Shown: positions 1-12,292, counted from the stretch's first letter. The stretch: 64,000 nt of DNA from Gorsachius magnificus (GCA_034008185.1 CM067109.1:31900885-31964884); one strand, 5' to 3'. Numbers and translations are program-made. Notes: generated by a model from the letters alone, not told the origin.

Positions 1-3000
1 CTATAACTATTTCTAATAAATTTTATTATTAAAAGAAGGTTAGGAACTGATACTAATGAGTGCCCTAGCAAGTTTGGTGGAACTTTAGGATTAAATCCAT
101 AAGTAAATACTTTGAGTGTTGCAGCCTCCTCTAGAAATGAATTTAAAAATGAAATTGCATTTGTATTTGAATTCAAAAGTGATTAAATTAAAACAATTTG
201 CTTGTAATTTCTTACTCATTGGACTACGAAGGTATGTGTCATCTTAAATGTTTGTAAGTGATGTTTTAGTTTAATAGTATAAAATTTACTAGTATTTAAC
301 TTCTAGTGTAGTATTGTTTGATCTCTGTTTAACCCTCTGTTAAAAAATATTTTAAAAGTGTTAGTCGAAAGAGAGACAATGTCCTCTTTCCCTGTGTGGC
401 AAAGAGAGATCATCTGATCATAATTCTTGCACTGACTAGCTTTATTTCCATCTTCACCCTTTGTCAAAGATCAATAAATTTAACAACTTTTACCTTGCAT
501 CATGGTAAGCTGTTGGTGGTTACATTTTAGTATAGAGGTAGCAACACAAATTTTAAGCAGAAAGATCCTATATAAACACACACCTGTAGTCAGGCAGTTT
601 CTCTCAAAGCTATTTAATTGCTGTAATTTTTGATTTTTTTTTAATTTTTATTTAATGATATTTGGTGTCTTTCATGCTGATAGGACAGTGGTAGCCTGTG
701 TACTTTTGTTTCAGTAGATAAAAATATTTCTGTGATGAGTAATGTCATAGCTTTATGTTTCTTTCTTTGTGTATTTTACATCCTTGTGTACGCAGTTGAG
801 CTCGCTTGTAACCTGGTGAGCTGAGTTAGTGCAGGATAAATGCCTTGGCTCTGTGTGATTTGCCTGTATCTTGTGAAATGAATGCATTTCAGGAGTTTTG
901 GTAAAAAGGAGTATAACAAAATTATGCCTGAGGTTAGCCTACCTGTGCATTGTGGTCAGTTACGGCATGCAAAGATTTCAGGGAAAATGCACATTGTTTG
1001 AGTATGTGATATAAAACACAGTATTGGAGGGCCTGGCCACATGCTTCATGCAGGGCAGATTTCTGAGTGGGTTGTATGTGGGCCTTAGTCGGTAGTCTAT
1101 AACAATGCACGGGTAAGGCAAACTAAGAAAGTTTTAGGACTGAATTAACAGATGAGCTTTTTGTAAACCTGTCTCTTTTCAAGCATAAAACTGAATTACA
1201 CTAGGTCCTTCCTGACCCTTCCCTTCTTCCTGTGCTGCCCCAAAATAAGTATGATTAAGCCAGTGTCTGACCAAGACAGGTAAAGATTTATGGAGTAATG
1301 AACTGGGAGAAAAGGGCTTTCTTCTACCATTAGTGCTGACTGCTGCAGTGTACTTACATGTTACATTCATGGCAGACTGACTCTCTGCTCATGTGAGAGC
1401 ATATTTTGCTCAGGCAGAGTTTATCCTGCTAGCTGTCTGTCTTCTGAGGAATATTTTACATGTTATGCAGACTTCCATTTATGTTTTTTAAATGGAAAAA
1501 AAAGACATATTAAGAGCTTCTTGCATTGCAGTGCACCTATTTAAATATGAGAACATGGTGTTCATTCTGTGCCAGTTACTATTTAAAGTCCTATCTCTTT
1601 TTCAGTTATTTCTGTTTGAGCTTCTGTAAGTTTTTATTAAGTGTGAGGCTTTTTGGCTGGAATTTAAGTGGCTTGTATTGTTGTACCTCAAAGTTTCATT
1701 TTGAATTATGATCTTTGCTTCAGAGCTGTTCCTTTTTGCTCCTTCAATTATTGAATAGAATGTAAAATAAACTAATGCTTATAGAGTCTAATTCAGAATA
1801 GTCAAAATATTGAATTTCTGTAAAACAATGCAGAACTGGAACTCATATATAATAGGCTGCAATATATAAAAAGAAAATGATTAAACCACATCTCACTTAT
1901 CATAGATCTTTTTAATAGGAGCAAAATCTGTGCCATTAGTTCCAGACCAGTGTATTTCCCATTCACAATGCTTTAGTGCATAACTTATAAATCTGTCCTC
2001 ATCATCCTATATTACTTTTTCAAAGCAAGACTAACATCAAGCAAGACAGGATGAATGAAAGTCAATGAAGGTCGACTAGACAATCCAATTATTAAAGATT
2101 CTTGGAAGAACAGTACTGTGATCTATAAAAGAACTGGGTGTGAATTTCTGTATCTTTGTTGACAAGGGTCATTTCTGTAGGACTGCAGTATATTTTCTAT
2201 GGTAACCTGTTTTTAGATTACACTAATTGATATTTGTATAGTGCATCTGAATGTCAGTTGTTTAAAATACTTGTTAGTTTGCAGAAGTGATATTTAAAAT
2301 ACATGCACCTGTTCTATCTCCTGAATGGTGAAATGCCTGTGAGGAAAATCTAACATACAGTTCCATATTGCGTTATGAAGAGACAGTGTTAAGATTCCAT
2401 AATCATTGCATACATGCCATTGCTAATTTTCCATGCATTTTTTTTCATCAGTCACTTATCTTTCATTCATTCTGCAGAACAGGACATCTCTTGGGAGCAC
2501 AGAACACATCTGTACAATAAAAGAGGTTACTATTTCTGGCACCTACTTACAGTAGAAATACTGAGCTGGCCTGCATATTTGACTTTAAATATAAAGGTTC
2601 AAATATGAATATCAGCCATCTGTGCTAGACACTGCACATGATAAAATAAAAGAAAGTCTAATTAAGCAGAATAGTAGTTGTTTTCAGTCTTAGAAACTTA
2701 GTTGAGCTTTAGATTTAGCTTTGTTGCTTTTATTTCAAATCTGTCTGAAACTTATGTAATTTTTTTGTCCCTTATACAAATAGGTCTAATGAAAAATGAA
2801 AAACCTTGTTTTATTATGTTTTTTAGAGCTGTATATAAATAAGGTCAGACAGGACTCAGTTATCAGTTGTTCTAACTGAAGACTAGGTAATTGTACTTGG
2901 CTGCAATGCTATGCATATGGTTATAAATAAATTCCAAACTATTATGTTCTTACTCTCCTCCACCCCTGCAAAAAGGAGAACAAAAAAGACCTAATATAAA

Positions 3001-5815
3001 TCTTATTTTTTACCTTTTCATCAGATACTTGGTTTACAGGTGTTTTGATCTTCTATATCTATATATAGTATCTTATATTCATTTTATGAGAAGCCATTAT
3101 TGTGAAATTACAAGTATGTATGTGTATGTATATGTAGAAATACATATGTATAGCTTCCTTCCAAACTAATACAATCACAGGAGAGTGTGATCATGTGTTA
3201 AGAGTAGCTAACCAAACAGAATATCAAGTGGCCTTCATTACAGGCTGTCTGGGCAGGAATCACATTACTAAAATACTAATTGCTATAAATGACATAGAGT
3301 CTGAAAAAGAAGTAATACATTCCTAGACACCGGTATAGTAAAGAATGCTGACTGTGAGATTACAGTGCTGATGAGAAAATTTTTTAAATTTTTCCTGGTA
3401 AAACCTGGGAAGCTTCTGCAGGTGGTGGAGTTTTGTTGGCTGACAGCAAAGGGTGGAATCTATTACTGAACCAAGCGTAAAGACAGGAACAGGTTCACTG
3501 CACTGCTATTTTGTTTATAAGTCAAGATTATAAGAACAGAAATTGCTGTTTGCAGTATCAAAATGCCTGTCTAAAGTAGTGTTTCTACCACAGTAATTGT
3601 AAAGCATATTCAGATAATGTCACACTACTTTTGACAGATTGTAAGTAATTTTTCTAAACCTGGAAAATCAAGAGGTTTGCATGGCATACAGAGGTAATGA
3701 AGAATCTTTTTCTGACTAGATAGGTGCTGCATATCCAACTGAAGCTCACTGCTAATCTGTAAACTATTTAATATATACTCATAATCTACTCTTACTAACT
3801 TTTACCGAAACTATTTTTTCACAACTTGTGTTCAGAATGCAGAAAATTCCATAGTATGAACAGAAGATATTTTTAACACATAGTAATTTTATTTTTATTC
3901 AAAACATATTTATTTTTTTTAAGTCTTCATGCACACAGGTCAGCTGTATGTAAGAAATTATTTGCATTTTAAAGTTTTAATCTCTGTAACGAATTTGTGA
4001 AGTTAGGCATTTATGCTATAGATTCTTATTAGTACATTTCCTTGTTAGCTAGGGCAAACCTGTCTGCAACAGAGAATTGTACTGCAATCCTCTGTCGAGA
4101 GAAGAGGGCAAGTTCGTAATAGGGTCCTTCTCTTAGATCATTAGCTGAAACTGAGAGTTTAGTTTATCGTCTACAGAGAAGATAAACTTCCCCCACGTCC
4201 CCCATACCAATATAATTTGTGTGGCTGTCCTCAGATGAGAGGAGCGTAAAAAAAAAAAAAAATATAAGATAGTGTCAGATCAAAATCAAAGAAGAAATTT
4301 CTTACTACTCTGTGGTTTTTTTTGTTCAAGTAGGCAAGACCTGAGACATGGGTCTACGCAGATACTACACATTCACTACTCAATTTGTGATTTCAGTCTG
4401 ACACTTTTTTCCTTCCTTTTGGCCTGTTTTCATTTTCATGGGTTTCTAAATACACAATCCCCAAAGGCTTGCCTTTTACTTTTATTTTGCAGATATGCCA
4501 CAATAAAAAAATCTTTGTTCACTGAGAAACCATTACTTTGAGAAAGCTGCATTAGACCTATGACTGTATTCAGTAATCCCAAACCAATACTGGTTATACG
4601 TGGTGTTGTACCTATAATCTTGTTGGCCTCCCTTATCTCTGGGCTGTCTTTTCAGAATTTGTTTTGCCAGAGCCTTCACCAAGGTCACAATATGCTGCCA
4701 GTGCGCAGTTAAGTGACATGTTAGGCAAGCTGGAACTGTGGGTAAAGGTGATCCACAGCACAGCAGGAATAATGTTCCTACGTATGTATTTACCTGAGGC
4801 TCAGTTGTGGACTAGATATTTCAAAACTTGTTTTGCTTCTGAGTTCGGTGATAACAAGAAAACATTCTTTCAAACCCAGAACGTCCTTGGCATTGAGGAC
4901 TTACGATTCCAGACATAGTGAGACATTCTTGAGCAGTTTGGCTGGAAAATGCAGGTTTTGTCCCAAAATCAGTGCAGAGTTTTTCGTTACTGTCATTTGC
5001 ACTGGGAATATATACTACTCAGGAAAAAAAACAAACTTGTTTGAAGATATGCAAGTGTCTTAAGTGTACCCATGTCAATATGATATTCTTCACAAAGTTC
5101 ACAAAATGTTGTCCTTTTGAATATTTCATCTACATACAAAGCATTATGTTTATGCAATGGATTGCGTGGTAGAAATAAAAAAATCACTGTAATAAACTAG
5201 GTAGTATCTCCATTCGACTGATACCTAACAAAATGGCATATTACCATGAGATACAAGTCTGATGTGGGAAAGAGATGTAGTATTATCTTCAAGTTAAAAT
5301 AATCAATTGCTTTGTTTTAGTAAAAATGCTTAGAAAAGGAATATAAACTTAAGATACCACACAATTCAAATTCTATGCAGAGTCAGTGATGGCTATAGCA
5401 TGAGTCTGCAGGACGGCAATAACAGATTTGTTAGTATTTTCATGCTTGTATGTAGTTTGTAAGAACAGTGGATAGAATGGTCTCTTGGGTTATTCACTGC
5501 TAAACAGGATGACAATAATACTTGAATTTGTGACCATCATTCTCTCTTTTCTTCTGTTTCTTTTCCTCCTCCAAGAATATGATTGCCCTCTGCCAAAGAT
5601 TGTTTTCCTTCCTTTTCATGCACATATATAGATGTGTGTCTATACCCAATGTTTTCTCTCAAACTCTTGAAATAAATAATAGTAGTAGTGATGATAATAA
5701 TAATAATAAAAGTATTAATGAGCAGCTTGCCACTGTTACAGAGAAACTGATTAGACTGTATTAAGAATGTGCTCATATCACCTATTCAACTATTAACTGT
5801 GTATCTTTTCTGTAG
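1..5815 (+). other. FBXL17: FBXL17 intron, upstream part
   Basis: AT-rich unique-looking sequence with many stops in all frames. I see no coding exon, no CR1 and no LTR. There are minor simple repeats: a TATG/TGTATG-rich stretch near 3113-3150, a short A run at 4249-4261, and an (AAT)/(AGT) microsatellite at 5675-5710. The last 40 bases are the pyrimidine-rich acceptor tract of the exon at 5816. The preceding FBXL17 exon is not visible, so this is the 3' part of a larger intron. Confidence 0.75.
5675..5710. repeat. Trinucleotide microsatellite (AAT/AGT/GAT)
   Basis: Imperfect run of AAT, AGT, GAT and AAT triplets, about 100 bp upstream of the FBXL17 acceptor at 5815. It is likely length-variable between individuals. 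Confidence 0.85.
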
Positions 5816-5923
5816 GTGACAGACCAGTCAGTGAAAGCTTTTGCTGAACATTGTCCTGAGCTGCAGTATGTTGGCTTTATGGGCTGCTCTGTTACATCAA
5901 AAGGAGTCATTCACCTCACCAAT
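5816..5923 (+). CDS. FBXL17: FBXL17 internal coding exon (LRR region)
   Basis: The exon starts after a pyrimidine-rich tract ending in TAG (AG at 5814-5815) and ends before GTAAGT at 5924. It is 108 bp, 36 codons, phase 0 at both ends, first codon GTG (Val), last AAT (Asn). The translation begins VTDQSVKAFAEHCPEL and contains the cysteine-type LRR pattern CPELQYVGFMGC. I recognise it as the vertebrate FBXL17 C-terminal LRR region; the Asn at the exon end is Lys in mammalian FBXL17 as I recall it. FBXL17 is the substrate receptor of an SCF (SKP1-CUL1-F-box) ubiquitin ligase and, from published work, binds and targets aberrant BTB-domain dimers. This exon encodes part of the curved LRR surface, not the F-box. 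The open frame runs past the donor to 6013, but that tail is intron. Confidence 0.95.
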
Positions 5924-6483
5924 GTAAGTATCGTAACTACTTTTAGCTACTCGTTTGTGTGTTTGACTATTGCTAAATTATTTGTATCAGCCAGGGTAAG
6001 TTTATACATATGATGAATGACACTCTCGTGGGTAAAAACATGACAAGATAAATGAACTTTGCATAATTTGAGCAGGCATATTTGGGTTTCCCTGTGTAAA
6101 AACACTGTAGCAAAAACATATTCAAGGAGCAATACTTTTTCTCGGAAATAATAATACTGCTCAGGTCAGTAGTCTTTAAACTGCCTAGTTGCACCAGATT
6201 CCACTGCAAACAAAACAAAATTCCATAACTGCAAGTGCAAAATTCTCAGTGCAAGAGATTTAGACAGACCCCTTACTGCAACAGTGTATACCCTATGCAC
6301 ATCCATTTGTATTTTAACATAGGTGGTGTGACAGATACTTTTTATTTCCTTTCCTTTTTTCTTTTATGTAAGAGAGTGAACTGTGGGAGAAATAACTTAA
6401 GTGAACCTGCAGAAATTAATGGAAGCATTCAATAAAATGAGTTACTTGGATGAAGTGGACAAACAGCGTATTAGTTAAAATTC
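5924..6483 (+). other. FBXL17: FBXL17 intron, unique segment
   Basis: Sequence between the exon donor and the first LTR. It is AT-rich with no recognisable gene or repeat. The final five bases, AATTC (6479-6483), are the left copy of the target-site duplication of the LTR nest that follows. Confidence 0.7.
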
Positions 6484-6628
6484 TGTGGTGGCTTGACCCA
6501 CCACAGCCGCTCTATCACTCCCCTCTTTAACTGGACAGAGGAGAGAATCACAGAATCACAGAATCGCAAGGGTTGGAAGGGACCTTGGGAGATCATCTAG
6601 TCAAACCCCCCTGCTAAAGCAGGTTCAC

Positions 6629-7329
6629 CTAGAGCATGTTACACAGGACCTCATCCAGGAGGGCTTTGAATATCTCCAGAGAAGGAGACTCCACAACCTC
6701 CCTGGGCAGCCTGTTCCAGTGCTCCGTCACCCTCAGAGTAAAGAAGTTTTTCCTCAAATACAACTGAAACCTCTTATGTTTCAGTTTGTACCCATTGCCC
6801 CTTGTCCTGTCGCTGGACACCACTGCAAAGAGTCTGGGTCTGTCCTCGTGACTTCCACCCTTAAGATATTTGTATGTGTTGATGAGGTCCCTCTCAGTCT
6901 TTTCTTCTTCAGGCTGAACAAGCCCAACTCTCTCAGCCTTTCCTCATAGGGGAGATGCTCCAGTCCCTTTATCATCCTAGTTGCTCTCCTCTGGACTCTT
7001 TCTAGGAGTTCCTCATCTTTCTTGAACTGGGGAGCCCAGAACTGGACACAGGACTCCAGGTGGGGTCTTACCAGGGCAGAGTAGAGGGGGAGGATCACCT
7101 CCCTCGACCTTCTGGCCACACTCCTCTTAATGCACCCCAGGATACCATTGGCCTTCTTGGCAACAAGGGCACACTGCTGGCTCATGGTCAGCTTGTCGTC
7201 CACCAGGACTCCCAGGTCCCTCTCAGCAGAGCTGCTTTCCAGCAGGTCATCCCCCAGCCTGTACTGGTGCATGGGGTTCAATCTCCTCAGGTGCAGCACT
7301 CGGCACTTGCCCATGTTGAACTTCATCAC
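6629..7329 (-). pseudogene. CR1 ORF2 C-terminal region, frameshifted
   Basis: The C-terminal part of CR1 ORF2 in two frames. The frame 7329 to 6781 contains [16 protein letters not shown] and [20 protein letters not shown]. The frame 6823 to 6629 contains [16 protein letters not shown] and [19 protein letters not shown], with a stop near the 3' UTR. The frame switch lies between about 6780 and 6830. These conserved blocks recur in the other CR1 copies of the window, which supports the family call. Confidence 0.9.
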
Positions 7330-8522
7330 GTTCCTCTCCGCCCAACTCTCCAGCCTGTCCAGGTCCGCTGAATGGCAGCGCAGCCTTCCAGTGTATCAGC
7401 CACTCCTCCCAGTCTTGTGTCATCAGTGAACTTGCTGATGGTACACTCTGTCCCCTTGTCCAGGTCATTGATGAACAAGTTGAACGAGACTGGGCCGAGT
7501 ACTGAGCCCTGGGGAACTCCACTAGCTACCGGCCTCCAAGTGGACTCTGCCCCGCCGATCAGAACCCTCTGAGCCCCGCCATTCAGCCAGTTCTCAATCC
7601 ACCTCCCTGTCCACTCATCCAACCCATACTTCTTGAGCTTCCCTATGAGGATGTTATGGGAGACAGTGTCAAAAGCCTTGCTGAAGTCAAGGTAGACAAC
7701 ATCCACTGCTCTCCCCTCATCTACCCAGCCGGTCATGCCATCATAGAAGGCTCTCAGATAGGTCAGGCATAATTTCCCCTTGGTGAATCTGTGCTGGGTA
7801 CTCCTGATGATCTTCTTTTCCTCTACTTGCTTGGAGAAGACACCCAGAATGAGTTGTTCCATCACCTTTCCAGGGACAGAGGTGAGACTAACCAGCCTGT
7901 AGTTCCCTGGGTCCTCCTCCTTGCCCTTTTTGAAGACTGGAGTGACATTGGCTATCTTCCAGTCCTCAGGCACCTCTCCTGTTCTCCACGACCTTTCATA
8001 GATGATGGAGAGTGGCTCAGCAATGTCGTCTGCCAGTTCCTTCAGCACTCGCAGGTGCATTCCATCGGGGCCCATGGATCTGTGGGTGTCCAGCTTCTTT
8101 AAAAGATCCCTAACCTGAATCACATCGACCAAGGGAAGGTCGTCCTTTCTCCAAGCTTGCTTGCTTACCTGCAAGGACTGGGGAGCCTGAGGGCCAGCCT
8201 TGGCAGTGAAGACTGAAGAAATGAAGGCATCCAGTAGCTCCGCCTTCTCTGTATCTTCTGTCACCAGCGCACCCATTTTGTTCAGCAGCGGTCCCACATT
8301 TCCCCTAGTCTTAGGTTTACTGCTGATATACTTGAAGAAGCCCTTCTTGTTATCCTTGATATCGTTTGCCAAACTTAGTTCCAGGTGAACCTTGGCCTTT
8401 CTATTTGCTTCCCTACATGTTCTGGCAGCATCCCTGTATGCCTCCCAAGTGGCCTGACCCTCTTTCCACATTCCATGGAGCTTACTCTTTTCTTTGAGTT
8501 TTACTAGAAGCTCCTTGATCAT
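7326..8522 (-). pseudogene. CR1 ORF2 reverse transcriptase domain, broken
   Basis: A 398-codon open stretch holding most of the CR1 reverse transcriptase. Motifs in order are [57 protein letters not shown] and [10 protein letters not shown]. The catalytic FADD box is FTDD here: both Asp residues are kept and Ala is changed to Thr. The frame is broken at both ends, by a stop near 8525-8600 separating it from the endonuclease and by a frameshift near 7330-7370 separating it from the C-terminal region. It is unlikely to give an active enzyme. Confidence 0.9.
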
Positions 8523-8601
8523 CCATGCAGGCCTCTTGCCTCATTTACTTGATTTCCTACTCACAGGGATGCAGCGATCCTGAGCACAGAGGAAGAGCTG
8601 C

Positions 8602-9249
8602 TTAAATAGCAGTCAGCTCCTCTTGGACTCCCCTACTTTCAAGAGCCTTAGCCCATGGAATTCTTCCAAGTAGGTCCCTGAAGAGGCCAAAATTAGCTCT
8701 CCTGAAGTCCAGTGTGACAGTCCTACTTGTTGTTCTGCTTCCACCTCTCAGAATCCGGAACTCTACCATCTTGTGGTCACTGCAGCCAAGCCTGCCCCCT
8801 ACCTTCACATCCTCAACCAGTTCTTCTTTATTTGCCAGCACAAGGTCCAGTAGCGCTCCACTTCTTGTTGGCTCCTTCACCACCTGGGTCAAAAAGTTAT
8901 CGTCGATGCTCTGCAGGAACCTTCTGGACTGTGAGCACCTTGCCGTGTGGTCCTTCCAGTTGATATCAGGATAGTTGAAGTGTCCCATGAGAACCAGGGC
9001 CTGCGATTGCGAGGCTTCTTTTAGCTGTCTATAGAAGGCCTCGTCTACTTCCTCGTCCTGGTTGGGTGGTCTATAGTAAACACCCACCACAGTGTCACCC
9101 ATGCTGGCCTGCCCCTTAATTTTTACCCACAAGCTTTCAACTTGTTCTTCGTCTGCTCCTGGGTAGAATTCTATACATTCCAGTTGCTCCTTTACATAAA
9201 GAGCAACTCCACCGCCTCGCCTCGTAGGACTATCTTTCCTGAAAAGCAC
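8602..9249 (-). pseudogene. CR1 ORF2 endonuclease domain, broken
   Basis: A 215-codon open stretch of the APE-type endonuclease of CR1 ORF2. Visible family motifs are RRGGGVALYVK, VYYRPPNQDEE and LGCSDHKMVEF (the SDH motif is intact). The catalytic GDFN motif reads MGHFN, so the Asp is replaced by His, which should abolish nicking. The frame stops near 8602, before the RT domain begins, and the N-terminal part of the domain is cut by the LTR at 9432. It is a fossil LINE fragment, not a host gene. Confidence 0.88.
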
Positions 9250-9431
9250 ATAGCCATCGATGGCAGATTCCAGTCATGCGTGTTGTCCTACCATGTCTCT
9301 GTAATCGCGATGAGATCATGGCCCCACAACCACATACAGAACTCTAGCTCTTCCTGCTTGTTCCCCGTGCTGCATGCATTGGTGTAGAGGCATTTCAGCG
9401 AGACAATTGAGCACCTAGGTTTCTCTGGAGG

Positions 9432-10003
9432 TGTCGTGGTTTAACCTGGCTGGCAACTAAGCACCACGCAGCCGCTCGCTCACTCCCCCCCCCCCCCTCA
9501 GTGGGATGGGGGAGAGAATCGGGAAGGGGAAAAAAGGTTAGAGCCGAGGGCTGAGATAAAGACAGTTTAATAAGAGAAAATAATAATAATAGTAATAATG
9601 AGAATGATAACAGAATATACAGAATATACAAAACGAATGATGCACAATGCAATTGCTCACCACCCGCCGACCGATGCCCAGCCCGTCCCGAGCAGCGGTC
9701 AGTACCCGAGCAGCGATCACCCCCCCGCGACCGACTGACCCACCAACCCCCCCGAGCATGACGTTCTATGGTATGGAATAGCTCTTTGGACAGTTTGGGT
9801 CCTAGCTGTGCTGTACTCCCAGCTTGTTATGTGCCTGGCCGAGCAGGAGAAGCTCAAAAAGTCCTTGAGCAGTCTGAGCACTGCTTGGCAACAACTAAAA
9901 ACATCAGCGTGTTATCAACATTCTTCTAGTACTAAATCCAAAGCACAGCACTATGCTAGCTTCTGTGAAGAAAATTAACTCTATCCCAGCCGAAACCAGG
10001 ACA
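9432..10003 (-). mobile_element. Avian ERV solo LTR (family B) inserted in CR1
   Basis: A 572 bp LTR. On the minus strand it starts TGTCCTGGTTTCGGCTGGGA and ends GGTTAAACCACGACA (TG...CA). It contains an ATTAAA-type polyadenylation signal near 9567-9572 (minus strand), an (AAT)-rich stretch at 9580-9600, and a C-run/GC-rich part around 9660-9750. It interrupts the CR1. Flanks GGAGG (9427-9431) and TGAGG (10004-10008) look like a 5 bp duplication with one later substitution. No viral coding sequence is associated. Confidence 0.85.
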
Positions 10004-10198
10004 TGAGGGATGAAAGAGGATCTGCCACAGCCAAGCCCACCTTTAGGGCAGTTGGTCTTCTTAAGTTGGAAGGCAGCTACGGCACATTTATTGCTGCTCT
10101 GAACGGACACACTTGTTCCCCCATCGGATGCGACTGCCTGAGTGATCTGACTGTGCACCCCACCCCCCGAGTCCTTTAGTTTAAAGCCTGCTGTACCA

Positions 10199-10254
10199 AG
10201 TTGGCCAACCTACTGCCAACTACTGCCTACTACCTACTGCCTACTGCCAGTAAA
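10199..10254. repeat. CTACTGCC-type short tandem repeat at the CR1 5' junction
   Basis: Imperfect iterations of CTACTGCC and CTACCTACTGCC between the CR1 remnant and the resumed LTR family A sequence. It marks the degraded 5' junction of the CR1 insertion. Confidence 0.75.
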
Positions 10255-10808
10255 TCAAAGGGCTCGTGGGTTGAGGTAAGGACAGGGAGAGATCATTTTA
10301 TCAGTTACCATCATGGGCAAAACAGACTCAACTTGATAAAATTAATTTAATTTATTATCAATCAAAATCAGAGAAGGAAAGGATAAAAACTGCTGAATCT
10401 TAAAACAGCTTCCCCCCACCGCTCCTTTCTTCCAGAGCTCAACTTCATGCCCAGTTTCTCTACCTACTCCCCCCCAGTGGCACAGGGGGATGGGCATGGG
10501 GGTTGGGGTCAGTTCAGGGGAATCTCTGCTCCGGTGCCTGGAGCTCCTCCTGCCCCTCCTCCTGCACTGACCTTGGTGTCTGCAGGGCTGTTTTCTCTCA
10601 TCCTCTCACTTCTCTCTCCAGCTACTGTGTTGTAGCAGGTTTTTTTTCCTTCTTAAATATGTTATCACAGAGGTGCTTCCACTGTCACTGATTGGCTTGG
10701 CCCTGGCCAGCGGTGGACACAGGCAAAACTTCTGGCAGCTTCTCGCAGAAGCCACCCCTGTAGCCCCCCCACTACCAAGACCTTACTACACAAACCCAAT
10801 ACAAATTC

Positions 10809-11906
10809 ATAGCAGAAAGTAAATGCAAGGATCATGCAAACATAAGGGAGAACAGAGGGGAAATGCATCTGGAATAAATAAATTAGTATTTATAGCTAAG
10901 AATTTTTTTTAAAAGTGCAAATGGGAAAATGGGACTTATTATAACTGGTGAAGATGACTGTAGAAATGGGTATCGAATATGAGAAGTTCTGGTAAACATA
11001 AATATAGTTGAAGAGATCTTGAAGTAGCGAGTGGAGAGCATACTTAATGAAAACAGAATGTACCTGAAAAAAATGCAGGGTTTTTTTGATGCAGCTGTGC
11101 AGCCCTCTTGTAGTTTTACAGAACCATTCAGCATATCTGTAGAATATTTTTAGCAGTTTAGCGCAGCTCAGTAGCTGAAGATACAGAAGAATTGAAAACA
11201 TTTTGGAACGAATGCAAAAAGAAATAAACCAGAGAAATTAATTTGCATGGTAAAGTTACAGCACCTCAAAAGATGCAATTTGGAAAGTCTCTGTATATTG
11301 AAATAATGTGTAAATGTGGCATGTCTGTGAGAAAGAGAAATAATACGGTAATTTCCATGTCCTATGAAAACTATATAACTATAGGTTATATTTATATACA
11401 CAACATAAATATAGGAAGTACATAATTTAGAAATCTGAGATAGGCAGGTTATGTAGTCCAAGGCTTTGTGGGGAATTCCCACACAGATCGCTTTTTGGGT
11501 GTATGCTTTGGTTACTGCATTATTCTGGTCTAGATATATTGAGTATTTAATACATGTCTTATCCTTCAACCAAGTGACTTTACATTCCCATACATTTAGT
11601 TAAAAAAAAGTCAAGATCTTGATTTTTCTTACCAATATTTAATACTGATTTTCATGTGATTTAGTAATAATAAATTATTAAACATCCTGATTTATATAGG
11701 AGTGACACTGTTACACATAGTCTTCAGAAAACACCTGTGAGGCTACTTTGTCACAAACTTGGAAAAAGTTACATGGGATAAGTAATTGATGCATGTCCTT
11801 TTTGTTGGGACTTGAGACTTGTGGTTCCAGCTTCCTTCCTTCAAGCTGTATCTATAGAAAATTTCTGTAGGCTATTAATACTGCAAAGACAGGATGTGAT
11901 AACACT
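10809..11906 (+). other. FBXL17: FBXL17 intron, unique segment
   Basis: AT-rich intronic DNA between the LTR nest and a short CR1. Open frames here are short and compositionally biased. No gene, RNA or repeat recognised. Confidence 0.7.
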
Positions 11907-12292
11907 GAGCAGTAGGGCTTTTTCAGCCTGGAGAAGAGAAGGCTCCAGGGACACCTTGTTGTGAACTTTCAATACTTAAAGCGAGCTTACAAGAAAGATG
12001 GGGACAGACTTTTTTTTGTCAGGGCCTGTTGTGATAGCACAAGGGGTAATGGTTTTAAACTGAAAGAGGGTAGATTCAGACTAGGTATAAGGAAGACATT
12101 TTTTATGATGAGGGTGGTGAAACACTGGAACAGGTTGCCCAGAGAGGTGGTAGATGCCCCATCCCTGGAAATATTCAAGGCCAGGCTGGATGGGGCTCTG
12201 AGCAATCCAATGTAGTTGAAGATGTCCCTGCTCATGGCAGGGGTGTTGGGCTAGATGAGAGGTCCCTCCCATCCCCAACTTTTCTATGATAG
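11907..12292 (+). mobile_element. CR1 LINE 3' fragment
   Basis: A plus-strand CR1 tail of about 390 bp. It begins near the coding block TTCAGCCTGGAGAAGAGAAG and runs through a decayed C-terminal coding frame (11961-12215) with [15 protein letters not shown], then a 3' UTR ending in CTATGATAG. Heavy 5' truncation is typical of CR1. Confidence 0.92.

Larger units (their letters stand above)
6546..10245 (-). mobile_element. CR1 LINE, long 5'-truncated copy, interrupted by an LTR
   Basis: A minus-strand CR1 non-LTR retrotransposon. The 3' end is at the left (ACAGAATCACAGAATC repeats, then GGTTGGAAGGGACC). ORF2 reads right to left as C-terminal region, reverse transcriptase and endonuclease. The body is 6546-9431 and, beyond an inserted LTR (9432-10003), about 10004-10245, where a segment resembling the 5' part of ORF2 is followed by a CTACTGCC-rich stretch. 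It totals about 3.1 kb against roughly 4.5 kb for full-length CR1, so ORF1 is missing. It has several frameshifts and stops and is inactive. It sits inside LTR family A. The 10004-10245 portion is the less certain part. Confidence 0.9.
6484..10803 (-). mobile_element. Avian ERV solo LTR (family A), split by a CR1 and a second LTR
   Basis: The outer element of a nest. Its left piece is 6484 to about 6545 (TGTGGTGGCTTGACCC...) and its right piece about 10252-10803, ending CCCAATACA. A perfect 5 bp duplication AATTC flanks it at 6479-6483 and 10804-10808, which shows both pieces are one insertion. Orientation is inferred as minus, because AATAAA-like signals lie on that strand near the TGTGGTGG end and a TATTTAAG box-like motif near the other (compare the copy at 26585-27613). 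The two pieces total about 610 bp, shorter than the roughly 1 kb relative at 26585. Five-base duplications fit ERVL-type or ERV1-type integrases. No viral genes are present; it is a recombined solo LTR. Confidence 0.88.

Noticed and set aside
5924..6013. Open frame continuing from the FBXL17 exon
   Set aside because: A canonical GTAAGT donor lies at 5924, the next exon joins in phase 0 and continues the FBXL17 protein, and the sequence after 5924 does not resemble it.
7791..8102. Plus-strand open frames opposite the CR1 RT
   Set aside because: They are antisense shadows of the minus-strand CR1 ORF2.
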